Of a stretch of 64,000 bases of DNA, positions 7,455 through 16,220 are shown one piece after another. The position numbers and the translations under genes were made by a program. The notes beneath the pieces were generated by a model. The model was given only the letters and a program-made list of their open reading frames with translations. It had not been told where the DNA came from and made no database searches. This DNA is from Saccharicrinis sp963677345. Lineage in GTDB: Bacteria; Bacteroidota; Bacteroidia; Bacteroidales; Marinilabiliaceae. The first letter of the stretch is position 1. Each line of letters starts with the position of its first letter. The stretch is from contig CAXXLC010000029.1 in the NCBI GenBank assembly GCA_963677345.2, forward strand, positions 186,001 through 250,000, read 5' to 3'.

Positions 7455-8354
7455 TTACTGATATGATTCAAATGTTGCTTTGCTTACCTTTTTGATCTTG
7501 TTAATTAAGGATTGAGGTTGAATTACTTTTACATTATTTCCCATAGATAATATTTCCATTATAAAATCATGTGTGATATATAGTTTAAGCTTGATTCTAT
7601 ATTCTTCATTGTTATCAATAATTGATTCCTGGGTATGATGTAATGGCATAGACTGAATATACTTTCCTTGAAATGGAGTAAAAGATAAGATGATATCTTC
7701 CGGTTCGTCTGCATTTGGACTAATAATACCAAAACAGTATTTAAAATGTTCATCTATATCAAAGTCAATATTATCATTAAATTTTGATTTTGTAATCTGA
7801 AGATTATTAATCCGATCTAATCCAAAGCTTTTAATTTGATTGTCTTTATGATCCAGGGCCATGATGTACCATCTGTTTTTATATTCCTTTAACGCTAGTG
7901 GATTAACTGTTCTATGGCTGATCTGATCATTATAAAACTTGTGATATTCAAAATGAATAATTAACAGGTTTTGTATGGAATGTACCATAGCATGAAGGTT
8001 TTCTGTACCCATGGATTTTCGGGTTTCAAAATGAATTCCCTTCGAAATTTTGTCACTGAGATTTAGTGCATTAAAAGTATCAAAAGCTTCTAATAAACGA
8101 TTGTGAACGCCATCTTCTTCTTCTTGGGCTATATAATATACTTTTGATGAAAAGTCGTATTTGATCTCTATATTGTATATAGAAAGAATATCTTTCCTGT
8201 CACGATCAAAGGTTCTTTCTGAAATACGAAAATTATAACCTTGATTTATGCTTTCCTGATCTAAATAATCATCAATTTCTTTAAATGAAGAATCTTTTAA
8301 GCGTAGTCTGTTTATTATTAAACTGTATCTAAGTATAGCTTCTTTTTTTGACAT
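7455..8354 (-). CDS. WYL-domain transcriptional regulator
   Basis: 299 residues from the ATG at 8354 (an upstream TTG at 8381 is less likely). The N-terminal winged helix (about residues 1-65) contains FRISERTFDRDRKDI, the usual HTH core of these regulators. The WYL domain lies at about 125-200 with LLIIHFEYHKF, RTVNPLALKEYKNRWYIMA and SFGLDRI, the sites that bind nucleic acid or nucleotide-like ligands. WYL regulators often control defence or DNA-damage genes, but none is adjacent. It is divergent from the 174-residue gene at 8500, a possible target. Confidence 0.85.
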   Translation of the reverse strand: MSKKEAILRYSLIINRLRLKDSSFKEIDDYLDQESINQGYNFRISERTFDRDRKDILSIYNIEIKYDFSSKVYYIAQEEEDGVHNRLLEAFDTFNALNLSDKISKGIHFETRKSMGTENLHAMVHSIQNLLIIHFEYHKFYNDQISHRTVNPLALKEYKNRWYIMALDHKDNQIKSFGLDRINNLQITKSKFNDNIDFDIDEHFKYCFGIISPNADEPEDIILSFTPFQGKYIQSMPLHHTQESIIDNNEEYRIKLKLYITHDFIMEILSMGNNVKVIQPQSLINKIKKVSKATFESYQ

Positions 8355-8467
8355 AATGATTGGTTGTTTGTGTGAGAACAAATATAATAAGGGAGTCTGA
8401 CAAAAACAGTGGGGGTGTAATGTTTGTTAAAAAAATACCTACGACATATTTTGGCAAAGTTGGAGCT

Positions 8468-8475
8468 TAGGTTTG
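8468..8475 (+). promoter_or_regulatory. Candidate Bacteroidota -7 promoter element
   Basis: TAGGTTTG matches the TAnnTTTG -7 element used by the primary sigma factor of Bacteroidota. It lies 25 bases upstream of the ATG at 8500, which is suitable spacing. The -33 TTTG partner is present nearby but closer than usual, so the assignment is tentative. Confidence 0.4.
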
Positions 8476-8499
8476 TATTGTCATTAAACCAACAATACA

Positions 8500-9024
8500 A
8501 TGAATACACTTATGAATATGGACACTAACATTAAACTGTTAGGCGAAATTCTATCACATTCTTTTTCTGGTTTTAATTCTTCGTTGGATATGGATCGTTT
8601 GTCTTTTTATATTAAAGATTTGAAGAGGAAAGGGGTTGAAATACAACTAGAAACTGGTTTGAAAGAAGATTGTAAGTACTTGTTTAAAACAGTAGTGTTA
8701 AATTTGGAGGATTACCTGGGATTAAAAGGTGAGCACATTGATTTTTCCAGAATCTATACTTTTTTGGATGAGGAAAAAAATAAATCTATAAAAGCAGGTC
8801 ATTACGAAAGTGCCGGTATTATTAATCATGTTTGTAAACGATTATTGGAAATTGAAAAAGGAGGAAGGGGATTGGAGGAGATTGCAGAGTTGTTTCAATT
8901 GTTACCTCCATATAAACTGATGAAGTATGATATAAATGCGTTTGGTGATAAAATAAGGCTTACAGTGATTACAGGATTTCAACCGTATTTAAAGTCCTTG
9001 AGGGAAGTGTTAGGAGTTTTGTAA
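8500..9024 (+). CDS. Unknown 174-residue protein with a UVR-like helix
   Basis: 174 residues, mostly helical. The central stretch, with a DEEKNKSIKAGHYESAGIIN core and then KRLLEIEK, resembles a UVR (UvrB/UvrC interaction) helical hairpin, where an AG.YE.A pattern is common; the remainder is not recognised. Divergent from the WYL regulator, which may control it. No membrane segment or signal peptide. Function unknown; the UVR likeness is weak. Confidence 0.5.
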   Translation: MNTLMNMDTNIKLLGEILSHSFSGFNSSLDMDRLSFYIKDLKRKGVEIQLETGLKEDCKYLFKTVVLNLEDYLGLKGEHIDFSRIYTFLDEEKNKSIKAGHYESAGIINHVCKRLLEIEKGGRGLEEIAELFQLLPPYKLMKYDINAFGDKIRLTVITGFQPYLKSLREVLGVL

Positions 9025-9065
9025 ATAAATAATTAACCTTTTAAATGCCGGATGGAAATCTATTT

Positions 9066-9605
9066 TCACTCGGTATTATTATTATTATTAATTGGAATAT
9101 TTAATTTTTCACGTATCTTAATAAAAGCAATTCTCATTTGAGATTCTACAGTTTTCAATGAGAGATTTAATTTTTCAGCAATTTTTTTATAAGGTAATCC
9201 TTCAATCTTACTTAATAGAAAAATTTCTTTACACTTTTCAGGTAATTGATCAATTGCATATTGGATTATACTGATCTTTTCTTCCAAGTCTGTATCTGAC
9301 TCTATATAAATTTCATTTATAGCATCCTTTTTTAACTCTTGTATTAAGAGGTTTTCTTTGTTATTTACTCTTGTAGAGTCAATAAATGTATGATATGCAA
9401 CAGAAAAGAGATAACTTTTAAAACTTCCTTTAATGGTTAAAGATTTTCTTTTCTGCCATATTTTTGTGAAACAATTTTGGGCGATGTTTTCTGCTTCACT
9501 TATGTTATTTGTAAATTGGTATAGATAGGAAACTAATGGGGCATAGTGTTCTACATACATTTCTGTGAAAAACTTTTTATTATATTTTAAATCTCCATTA
9601 TTCAT
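9066..9605 (-). CDS. ECF sigma factor, FecI/SigV-like (Bacteroidota type)
   Basis: 179-residue extracytoplasmic-function sigma factor starting at the ATG 9605; an in-frame ATG at 9629 is possible. Region 2 lies at about residues 15-85 (YAPLVSYLYQFTNNISEAEN, then FTKIWQKR) and region 4 at about 115-170 (LPEKCKEIFLLSKIEGLPYK then NLSLKTVESQMRIAF). Unlike most such loci, where sigma and anti-sigma lie head to tail, this gene is divergent from the FecR gene at 9731. It most probably drives the susC/susD transport operon in response to substrate binding. Confidence 0.9.
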   Translation of the reverse strand: MNNGDLKYNKKFFTEMYVEHYAPLVSYLYQFTNNISEAENIAQNCFTKIWQKRKSLTIKGSFKSYLFSVAYHTFIDSTRVNNKENLLIQELKKDAINEIYIESDTDLEEKISIIQYAIDQLPEKCKEIFLLSKIEGLPYKKIAEKLNLSLKTVESQMRIAFIKIREKLNIPINNNNNTE

Positions 9606-9730
9606 CTTCCTAATCGGTTTTACATGCATTATCAAAAACCGTGTGCAAAATAATTAAAAAAAAAATATTTTTCTTTAAGGGTAAACAAATAAATTTTCGT
9701 CTTAGGTATGAGTTTAGTAGAAAAATAACG

Positions 9731-10870
9731 ATGTCAAACGAAGAATTAATACAAAAATATTTAAATGGAGATCTTGATAAAGGTGGGTGTGATGAATTAA
9801 AAAGACTTTTGGGAGAAAAAGAATTAAAAAGATTAAATAAAGAAAAATATTTAATAGATCTCTGGATTTTTAATAGTAAACAAGACAAGACTGCGAGATT
9901 GGATGAAGCAAAAGTAATGTTTAAAGAAAACAATACTAAGATAATTCATTTAACATGGTTTAAATATGCAGCTGTTGCTGTAGTAATATTGGCTGTTCTT
10001 ATTATTGAATATAATTCAGGTATATTCTTTAATCAACCCAAATTTGCTGATAATTCTATTATTTTGAAGCTACAGGATGGCTCAGAAAGAATAATATCAA
10101 AAGAGAATGGTGTAATATTGTTGGAAGATATTGCTGCAGAAATAGATACAGGAAAAACATTGTTGTCATATACTGATACTGATAATAAGGATAAGGCAAG
10201 TAATAAGATTGAGTATAATGAATTAATCGTTCCCAAAGGAAAACGTTTTAAAGTAAAATTGTCGGATGGTACTTTGGTATACTTAAATTCAAAGTCGCAT
10301 TTAAAATATCCTATTTATTTCGGAAATATGCCTACCAGAGAAGTGGTGTTAGAGGGAGAAGGTTATTTTCAGGTAGCAAAAAATCCCGATCAACCATTTA
10401 TTGTTAACACTAACTCAGTAAGCGTTACTGTTTTGGGTACTCATTTTAATGTTCGATGTTATGATGAAGACAATGAAGTAAAAACGACATTGGAAGAAGG
10501 AAAAGTATTAACAAAGTTACTGGGTAATCAACAAGAAGTATATCTAAAACCCGGAGAAGCTGCGGTATTAAGTAAAGAAGATAACTATTTAATTAAGGAA
10601 AACGTTGATGTTGAAAATGATATAGCCTGGGTTTTTAATAGATTGTTTTTTAATAATGAGCCGTTTAATAGTATTATAAAGAAAATTGAACGGAGTTATG
10701 GTGTTTCGTTGGTTTGCAAAGACGATGAATTACTTAACAAGTGTTTTTATGGGGATTTTGATATTGAAACAGAAACTGTGAATGATGTTTTAGATGCTTT
10801 TGCAATTACAGGTTATTTTAAATATTCACAAAATAAAAGGGGGGAGATTAAAATTATAGTCAATAATTAA
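9731..10870 (+). CDS. FecR-family anti-sigma/signal transducer
   Basis: 379-residue inner-membrane FecR protein. The cytoplasmic N-terminus (about 1-75) would bind the ECF sigma; a membrane segment follows at about 76-96 (YAAVAVVILAVLIIEY); the periplasmic FecR domain has VPKGKRFKVKLSDGTLVYLN and FGNMPTREVVLEGEGYFQV; the C-terminal domain (about 300-379) matches the DUF4974 module seen in Bacteroidota FecR proteins. The start at 9731 is preferred to an upstream ATT-rich extension. It should receive the signal from the STN domain of the SusC encoded next. Confidence 0.9.
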   Translation: MSNEELIQKYLNGDLDKGGCDELKRLLGEKELKRLNKEKYLIDLWIFNSKQDKTARLDEAKVMFKENNTKIIHLTWFKYAAVAVVILAVLIIEYNSGIFFNQPKFADNSIILKLQDGSERIISKENGVILLEDIAAEIDTGKTLLSYTDTDNKDKASNKIEYNELIVPKGKRFKVKLSDGTLVYLNSKSHLKYPIYFGNMPTREVVLEGEGYFQVAKNPDQPFIVNTNSVSVTVLGTHFNVRCYDEDNEVKTTLEEGKVLTKLLGNQQEVYLKPGEAAVLSKEDNYLIKENVDVENDIAWVFNRLFFNNEPFNSIIKKIERSYGVSLVCKDDELLNKCFYGDFDIETETVNDVLDAFAITGYFKYSQNKRGEIKIIVNN

Positions 10871-10910
10871 GAATTAACTTAAATTATAATACATTCTATG
10901 AAAAAGGGAA

Positions 10911-13900
10911 ATGCGCCAACACTTCCCTTTAGAGAATGAACGAAAAATTCGTCAAACTAAAAATCATTTCAAAAGTATGAAAATTTGGAAACTTATGATG
11001 TTGTTCCTGATATTTTATTTGGGAACGTTAAAAACTTTTGCTCAAAACGGAATAACAATGGATCTGAAAAATGTATCCATAGAGCGTGCTTTTGAGCAGA
11101 TAAAGGAAGAAACCGGTTATCGTGTTTTTTATGAAAAAGGAGTTATAAATCCTGAATGGAGAGTAACTGTTTTAGTGCAGAATGGAACAATAGATGATGT
11201 ACTAAAACCGTTATTTAAAGGGAAACAAATTCAGTATCAAATTGTAAAAAAGCAAATTTTACTCTTTAAGAGTAAAAATAACGATCAAAAGCCTGCAGAA
11301 CGAGGGAATTCTCCTCAAACACGAAGACAAATTTCAGGTTATGTTATTGATTCTGGAGGGGAGCCTATTGTGGGAGTTAATATCTGGAATAATAATTCTA
11401 AACTAGGAGCCATAACTAACAGTGATGGAGCTTTTAGAATTTTTGCTTCTGTTTCTGATTCGCTTACTTTTAGCTTTATCGGGTTTAAAACCAAAAAGAT
11501 TGGTATTGATCAACGTGAGCAATATCCAATATTAATGGAAGAAGAAATTTCAAGTTTAGGTGAAATTACAGTGGTTTCTTCTGGTTATCAAGATTTGCCC
11601 AAAGACAGGGTTACCGGATCTTTTGAAACTATTTCTTCTAAACAAATTGATGAAGTACCTACAATAAATGTGCTTTCGAGATTGAAAGGGAAAGTGGCCG
11701 GGGTTGATTTTGATGTAAAGAATAACTCAATTACCATACGAGGCAGAAATAGCTACTCAGGTTCTAAACCACTTGTTGTAATAGATGGTTTTCCGATGCC
11801 TCAGGAAGACTTTAAATTTAATCAGGGCAAGACTTTTCAGGGAGCTGCTGAGTTAAGTTATCTGAATCCAGATGATATTGAGAGTATATCAATTCTTAAA
11901 GATGCTGCTGCTTCATCAATTTGGGGTTCACGTGCTGCAAATGGTGTTATTGTTATTACAACAAAAAAGGGAACAAGAGCTAAAGAGCCTTCTATAAATA
12001 TTGGAATGACTTTTTCAATAGGGGATAAACCTTATCTTGATAAATTAAAGCAGATGAATAGTGCTCAGTATGTTGATTTTGAGAGAGAATTGGTAGAGTT
12101 GGGTTATTTGGCAGACCAAAGTTCAAATTGGCAGTATAAAAACCCGAGTGAAGCCCAGGAAGCCATGTATAAATATATGCGAGGAGAATCTTCTGAAGCT
12201 GATATGGAAAGTGCATTGGCCGAGTTAGGAGAAAGAGATAATACTTCTCAAATTAAAAAATATTTATTGAGGAAGGCTGTAAGTCAGCAGTATAATTTTT
12301 CAATGTCAAATGCAACCAAAACAGGCAGTTATTTTATTTCTGGTAACTATAATAAGGACTTGCCTGTAATGAAAGCTAATGAAGGAGAGAGTTATAACAT
12401 TACTTATAATAACAACACTAATTTGTTTAATGATGTTATTCATCTTTCATCAGGTATAAATTATATGTCATCTAAGTACACAGTTAATAATTCTGTAAAT
12501 GAAGCCTTGTCTACTGTTTCTGATTTTGGACTAAGACCATATGATATGCTTGTAGATGAAGATGGTAATGCGATTGATAAGTATGTTAAATTCAGACAGG
12601 ATGTAATTGAAGGTTTTAATGAAAAAGGATATTTACCATGGACTTACAATTATTTAGATGAGCTAGATAATTCAAATGTAGTTACTAAGGGGCAGGCAAT
12701 CCGGTTAAATGCAGAATTATCTGCAGATGTTACTAATTGGTTAAGTGCGTCTGTATCAGGTATGTATTATAAGTATACAAGCAAGCAAGAGGCAAAAAAT
12801 ACTTTAGATAGTTATTTTGTTCGTAATTTAATTAATACAGCAACATCTTATAATGAAACTACTGGTGAATTGAACTACGGTATACCCTTAGGTGGATATT
12901 TAACAATGGGATATGCCGAAAATGAAAACTATAATTTAAGAGGACAGTTATCTGTTAATAAAACTTTTAATAATATTCATAGTCTTAATGCGGTTGCAGT
13001 TGCTGAGATTCGTCAAGAGAAACGTATGTCTTACGATAAAACATATTATGGTTATGATTTTGATACCAGTTCGGGTAGTACTATTAATCCAACCGAATAT
13101 TACGAAACTGTTTATGGTTGGCAAACTTATATAGGAAGTTATGACACAGGAGTAAGTAAATATCGTAATCGATATCTTTCTTATGTAGGTACTGCATCTT
13201 ACTCATTAAAGTCAACTTATTTTTTATCAGGAAGTATACGTTTTGATGATTATAGTTTATTGGGAGCCGACAGAAGAGATCGTGCCATGCCTTTATGGTC
13301 GGCTGGTTTTAGATGGAAATTAAAAAATGAATCGTTTGTTTCTTTACCCGGGGTTATTAGTCGTTTGGATTTACGCATGACATATGGTATTGGAGGTAGT
13401 ACTCCTACAGGAGGAACCGGAAATAATACAGCAACTATTAATCTTTCTGAAGATTATTATACTGATTTGACAACAGCTTCAATTTCAAAACCGGGTAATT
13501 CACAATTAAAATGGGAAACAACCAAAACATTTAATGTAGGTGTTGATTATGGTGTGTTAAATGATAGAATCAGTGGTTCTTTTGAGTATTATACAAAACG
13601 TTCTAATGATATTTTAGCAAATATGCCTTTTAATGCTACTTATGGATTTACGTATTTAAATTATAATGTGGGTACTTTAAGTGGGCATGGAGTTGATATT
13701 AATTTAAATGCTAAAATTATTGATAGTGAATTTAAATGGTCAAGTAACTTTAACTTTGCTTATAATACCAATAAAGTTACAAGCTCTTATTACGAAAACA
13801 CAACAGTTAGTGAGTTTCTTAATTCAGGTAATCTAAAAGAAGGAAAAGCAATGGGTAGTGTTTATGCTTATCGTTGGGCTGGCCTGGATGAAATGGGGCG

Positions 13901-14501
13901 TTCACAGATTTATGATGAAAATGGTAATATTATAGGTGATGATGTTTCGATAATGGATTTAGACCCCAAGATTTTAAAGTATAAAGGAACTACTACTGCA
14001 CCTTATTTTGGCGGTTGGACAAACACTTTTTCATATAAATCTTTTGTGTTAGGTGCACAGATGACGTATTATTTAGGACATGTATTTACAAAACCTGTTT
14101 TAAGTAATTATCCATACTATCAGGGTTATACAGGAGCGGTTGGAAGAAATAGAGATTTTGCTAAACGGTGGAAAGAAGCAGGGGATGAAGAAAGTACAAA
14201 TGTTCCTGGCCTTCCAAATATTTCCTATAACAGTTATTCAAGATATAATTATGCAGACATAAATGTTTTACCTGCCGGACATATACGTTTAAACCAGGTA
14301 TCACTTAGTTATACATTGCCTGGATCTATAGTTAATAAGATGTACTTAAAAGGAGCGTCAATTAGTTTTGTAGCTCGTAATTTGGGAATTATCTGGCGTA
14401 AAAACAAAGAAGGTTACGATCCTCAGTATTTGGCTACAGCTAGTTATAATACCTTAACGCCTTCGAGAAATTATGTGATTCGCTTATCTGCAAATTTTTA
14501 A
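10911..14501 (+). CDS. SusC/RagA-type TonB-dependent outer-membrane transporter with STN domain
   Basis: 1196-residue outer-membrane transporter. After a signal peptide (MKIWKLMMLFLIFYLG within the N-terminus; ATG 10978 is an alternative start) comes a secretin/TonB short N-terminal (STN) domain at about residues 48-120 that talks to FecR, then a CarboxypepD-regulatory-like domain (QISGYVIDSGGEPIVGVNIW), a plug domain containing VLSRLKGKVAGVDF and PLVVIDGFP, and a beta-barrel to the C-terminal NYVIRLSANF. Paired SusC/SusD complexes import oligosaccharides or peptides. The peptidase and thioredoxin-like genes nearby suggest a peptide substrate, which is inference. Confidence 0.95.
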   Translation: MRQHFPLENERKIRQTKNHFKSMKIWKLMMLFLIFYLGTLKTFAQNGITMDLKNVSIERAFEQIKEETGYRVFYEKGVINPEWRVTVLVQNGTIDDVLKPLFKGKQIQYQIVKKQILLFKSKNNDQKPAERGNSPQTRRQISGYVIDSGGEPIVGVNIWNNNSKLGAITNSDGAFRIFASVSDSLTFSFIGFKTKKIGIDQREQYPILMEEEISSLGEITVVSSGYQDLPKDRVTGSFETISSKQIDEVPTINVLSRLKGKVAGVDFDVKNNSITIRGRNSYSGSKPLVVIDGFPMPQEDFKFNQGKTFQGAAELSYLNPDDIESISILKDAAASSIWGSRAANGVIVITTKKGTRAKEPSINIGMTFSIGDKPYLDKLKQMNSAQYVDFERELVELGYLADQSSNWQYKNPSEAQEAMYKYMRGESSEADMESALAELGERDNTSQIKKYLLRKAVSQQYNFSMSNATKTGSYFISGNYNKDLPVMKANEGESYNITYNNNTNLFNDVIHLSSGINYMSSKYTVNNSVNEALSTVSDFGLRPYDMLVDEDGNAIDKYVKFRQDVIEGFNEKGYLPWTYNYLDELDNSNVVTKGQAIRLNAELSADVTNWLSASVSGMYYKYTSKQEAKNTLDSYFVRNLINTATSYNETTGELNYGIPLGGYLTMGYAENENYNLRGQLSVNKTFNNIHSLNAVAVAEIRQEKRMSYDKTYYGYDFDTSSGSTINPTEYYETVYGWQTYIGSYDTGVSKYRNRYLSYVGTASYSLKSTYFLSGSIRFDDYSLLGADRRDRAMPLWSAGFRWKLKNESFVSLPGVISRLDLRMTYGIGGSTPTGGTGNNTATINLSEDYYTDLTTASISKPGNSQLKWETTKTFNVGVDYGVLNDRISGSFEYYTKRSNDILANMPFNATYGFTYLNYNVGTLSGHGVDINLNAKIIDSEFKWSSNFNFAYNTNKVTSSYYENTTVSEFLNSGNLKEGKAMGSVYAYRWAGLDEMGRSQIYDENGNIIGDDVSIMDLDPKILKYKGTTTAPYFGGWTNTFSYKSFVLGAQMTYYLGHVFTKPVLSNYPYYQGYTGAVGRNRDFAKRWKEAGDEESTNVPGLPNISYNSYSRYNYADINVLPAGHIRLNQVSLSYTLPGSIVNKMYLKGASISFVARNLGIIWRKNKEGYDPQYLATASYNTLTPSRNYVIRLSANF

Positions 14502-14631
14502 TAAAGATTAATACCAAAAAGAATTGAAACAAGCCATGGTATTTGTTAATTCTGTGAGGTTAAATCTTATTACATATATGGAAATGATTAAAATGGTGAG
14601 TTCCATATGGTATTTAAAACATTTTAGAAGT

Positions 14632-15984
14632 ATGAAAAAAATAACTTTTATATATTGTATAGTTTTGTCTTTACTGCTCTTGGGGTCGTGTAGAGATTAT
14701 GTTGAAATTGAACCAGAAAGTAATGAGCGTGAATTAAAATACACCTCTGATTTTAGAGCTTTGGTTAATAGCTATTCTAATTTTGAATATGCATGGAGTT
14801 ATCCTATAATTAGTTCTGATGATACTGAATTTGATGATAGTTATCAATATACAGTATCTGATATTATAGGGCGAATTTATACATGGGATGATTATTTTTT
14901 TGTTGAGGATAATCAGGATTCGGATTGGAGTAATTTATACAAGGCAATATATTATTGCAATGTAATTATTGATGGAGTGATGGATAGTGAAAAAGGAACT
15001 TCATCGGAGAAAATTGAGATTATGGCAGAAGCTAAAGTTCATCGTGCCTTTGCTTATTTGTGTCTCGTAAATATGTATGCTCCACATTATTCTTCATCGG
15101 CAAAAGATGAAAAGAGTGTTCCTCTGTTATTAACTCCAGATTTATTTGCATCATTAAGCCGGGCAACAGTTCAGGAGGTGTATGATCAGATTATTGAAGA
15201 TTTAACCACAGCAATTGATCCTTTACCTGAGCAACCTGAGTTTAATGTGCTAGCCTCTAAAATATCTGCCTATGCAGTATTGGCACGTACTTATTTGTAT
15301 ATGGGTAATTATCAGTTGGCATTGGAAAATGCGCAATATGCACTGGATATTCAAAGTTCATTAATTGATTTTAATGATATCGCTTCAAATCCATATTCTT
15401 ATCCTGTAAAGTTGGAGAATCCTGAGATTATTTTGAGTAAAAAAGCTCTTTATTCATACATTAATAAGCCATTAAGTAATGATTTGATATCTCTTTTAGA
15501 TGATAATGATTTAAGGAAAAGTGTTTATACAATTTCCGGTTCATCTGTATATCCTACTTTTGATGGTTATACTTTTGGTATTTACACCTATAGTTATTCT
15601 AATGGTGTAAATATGGGGCCATCAGTTCCTGAAATGTATCTAATAAAAGCCGAATGTCAGGCCAGATTGGATGCTGTTGGTACTGATGCTGTTGCAACAA
15701 TCAATGAATTACGAAAGAAGCGTTTTCTTTCAGGATCGGATTATGAAATTGTAGTGGGTAATGGAGAATCTGCCTTGGACTATGTATTAAGAGAAAGACG
15801 AATAGAATTGATGGGACGTGGATTCCGTTGGGTTGATATGAAACGCTTGTATCTTGAAGATCCTTCAAGTGCTCCGGTTAGCCGAACATACCGTGGAGAA
15901 ACAATTACGTTTGATTCGGAAACAGACTTTGTTTATCCAATTTTTAGCGATTACATAGATCTGAATCCAGAATTAGGAGAGTAA
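14632..15984 (+). CDS. SusD/RagB-family outer-membrane lipoprotein
   Basis: 450-residue surface lipoprotein that acts as the lid of the SusC transporter. The start at 14632 gives a lipoprotein signal, LSLLLLGSC, with the lipobox cysteine at about residue 20; an upstream in-frame ATG at 14524 would add 36 unlikely residues. SusD signatures include AEAKVHRAFAYLCLVNMYA (tetratricopeptide-like) and the near-terminal YVLRERRIELMGRGFRWVD. It follows susC by 130 bases and is the second transport gene of the locus. Confidence 0.95.
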   Translation: MKKITFIYCIVLSLLLLGSCRDYVEIEPESNERELKYTSDFRALVNSYSNFEYAWSYPIISSDDTEFDDSYQYTVSDIIGRIYTWDDYFFVEDNQDSDWSNLYKAIYYCNVIIDGVMDSEKGTSSEKIEIMAEAKVHRAFAYLCLVNMYAPHYSSSAKDEKSVPLLLTPDLFASLSRATVQEVYDQIIEDLTTAIDPLPEQPEFNVLASKISAYAVLARTYLYMGNYQLALENAQYALDIQSSLIDFNDIASNPYSYPVKLENPEIILSKKALYSYINKPLSNDLISLLDDNDLRKSVYTISGSSVYPTFDGYTFGIYTYSYSNGVNMGPSVPEMYLIKAECQARLDAVGTDAVATINELRKKRFLSGSDYEIVVGNGESALDYVLRERRIELMGRGFRWVDMKRLYLEDPSSAPVSRTYRGETITFDSETDFVYPIFSDYIDLNPELGE

Positions 15985-16002
15985 ATATTTTATCATAAAA
16001 TG

Positions 16003-16046
16003 ATGTAGCAGGTAAAAAATAGAAGTGATTTTTTACCTGTCTACAT
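16003..16046 (+). terminator. Stem-loop after susD, possible attenuator or terminator
   Basis: Long inverted repeat: ATGTAGCAGGTAAAAAA (16003-16019) with TTTTTTACCTGTCTACAT (16029-16046), one bulge. Because the T run lies inside the 3' arm rather than after it, this may reduce rather than stop transcription into the next gene. A second inverted repeat, GAGTTGATT / AATCAACTC, lies at 16089-16097 / 16112-16120. Confidence 0.5.
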
Positions 16047-16220
16047 ATTTATTGTCTTTATTATTCAATTAAATATCTTTCTAGTATAGAGTTGATTAGT
16101 TAAAGAATATCAATCAACTCATAAATACGATCATTTTATAGGTATATCATAGATGCATATACTCTATTACGTTAGTTTATGTAAGGGTTAATAAAAAGTT
16201 ACATTATTTATTTATAGGTT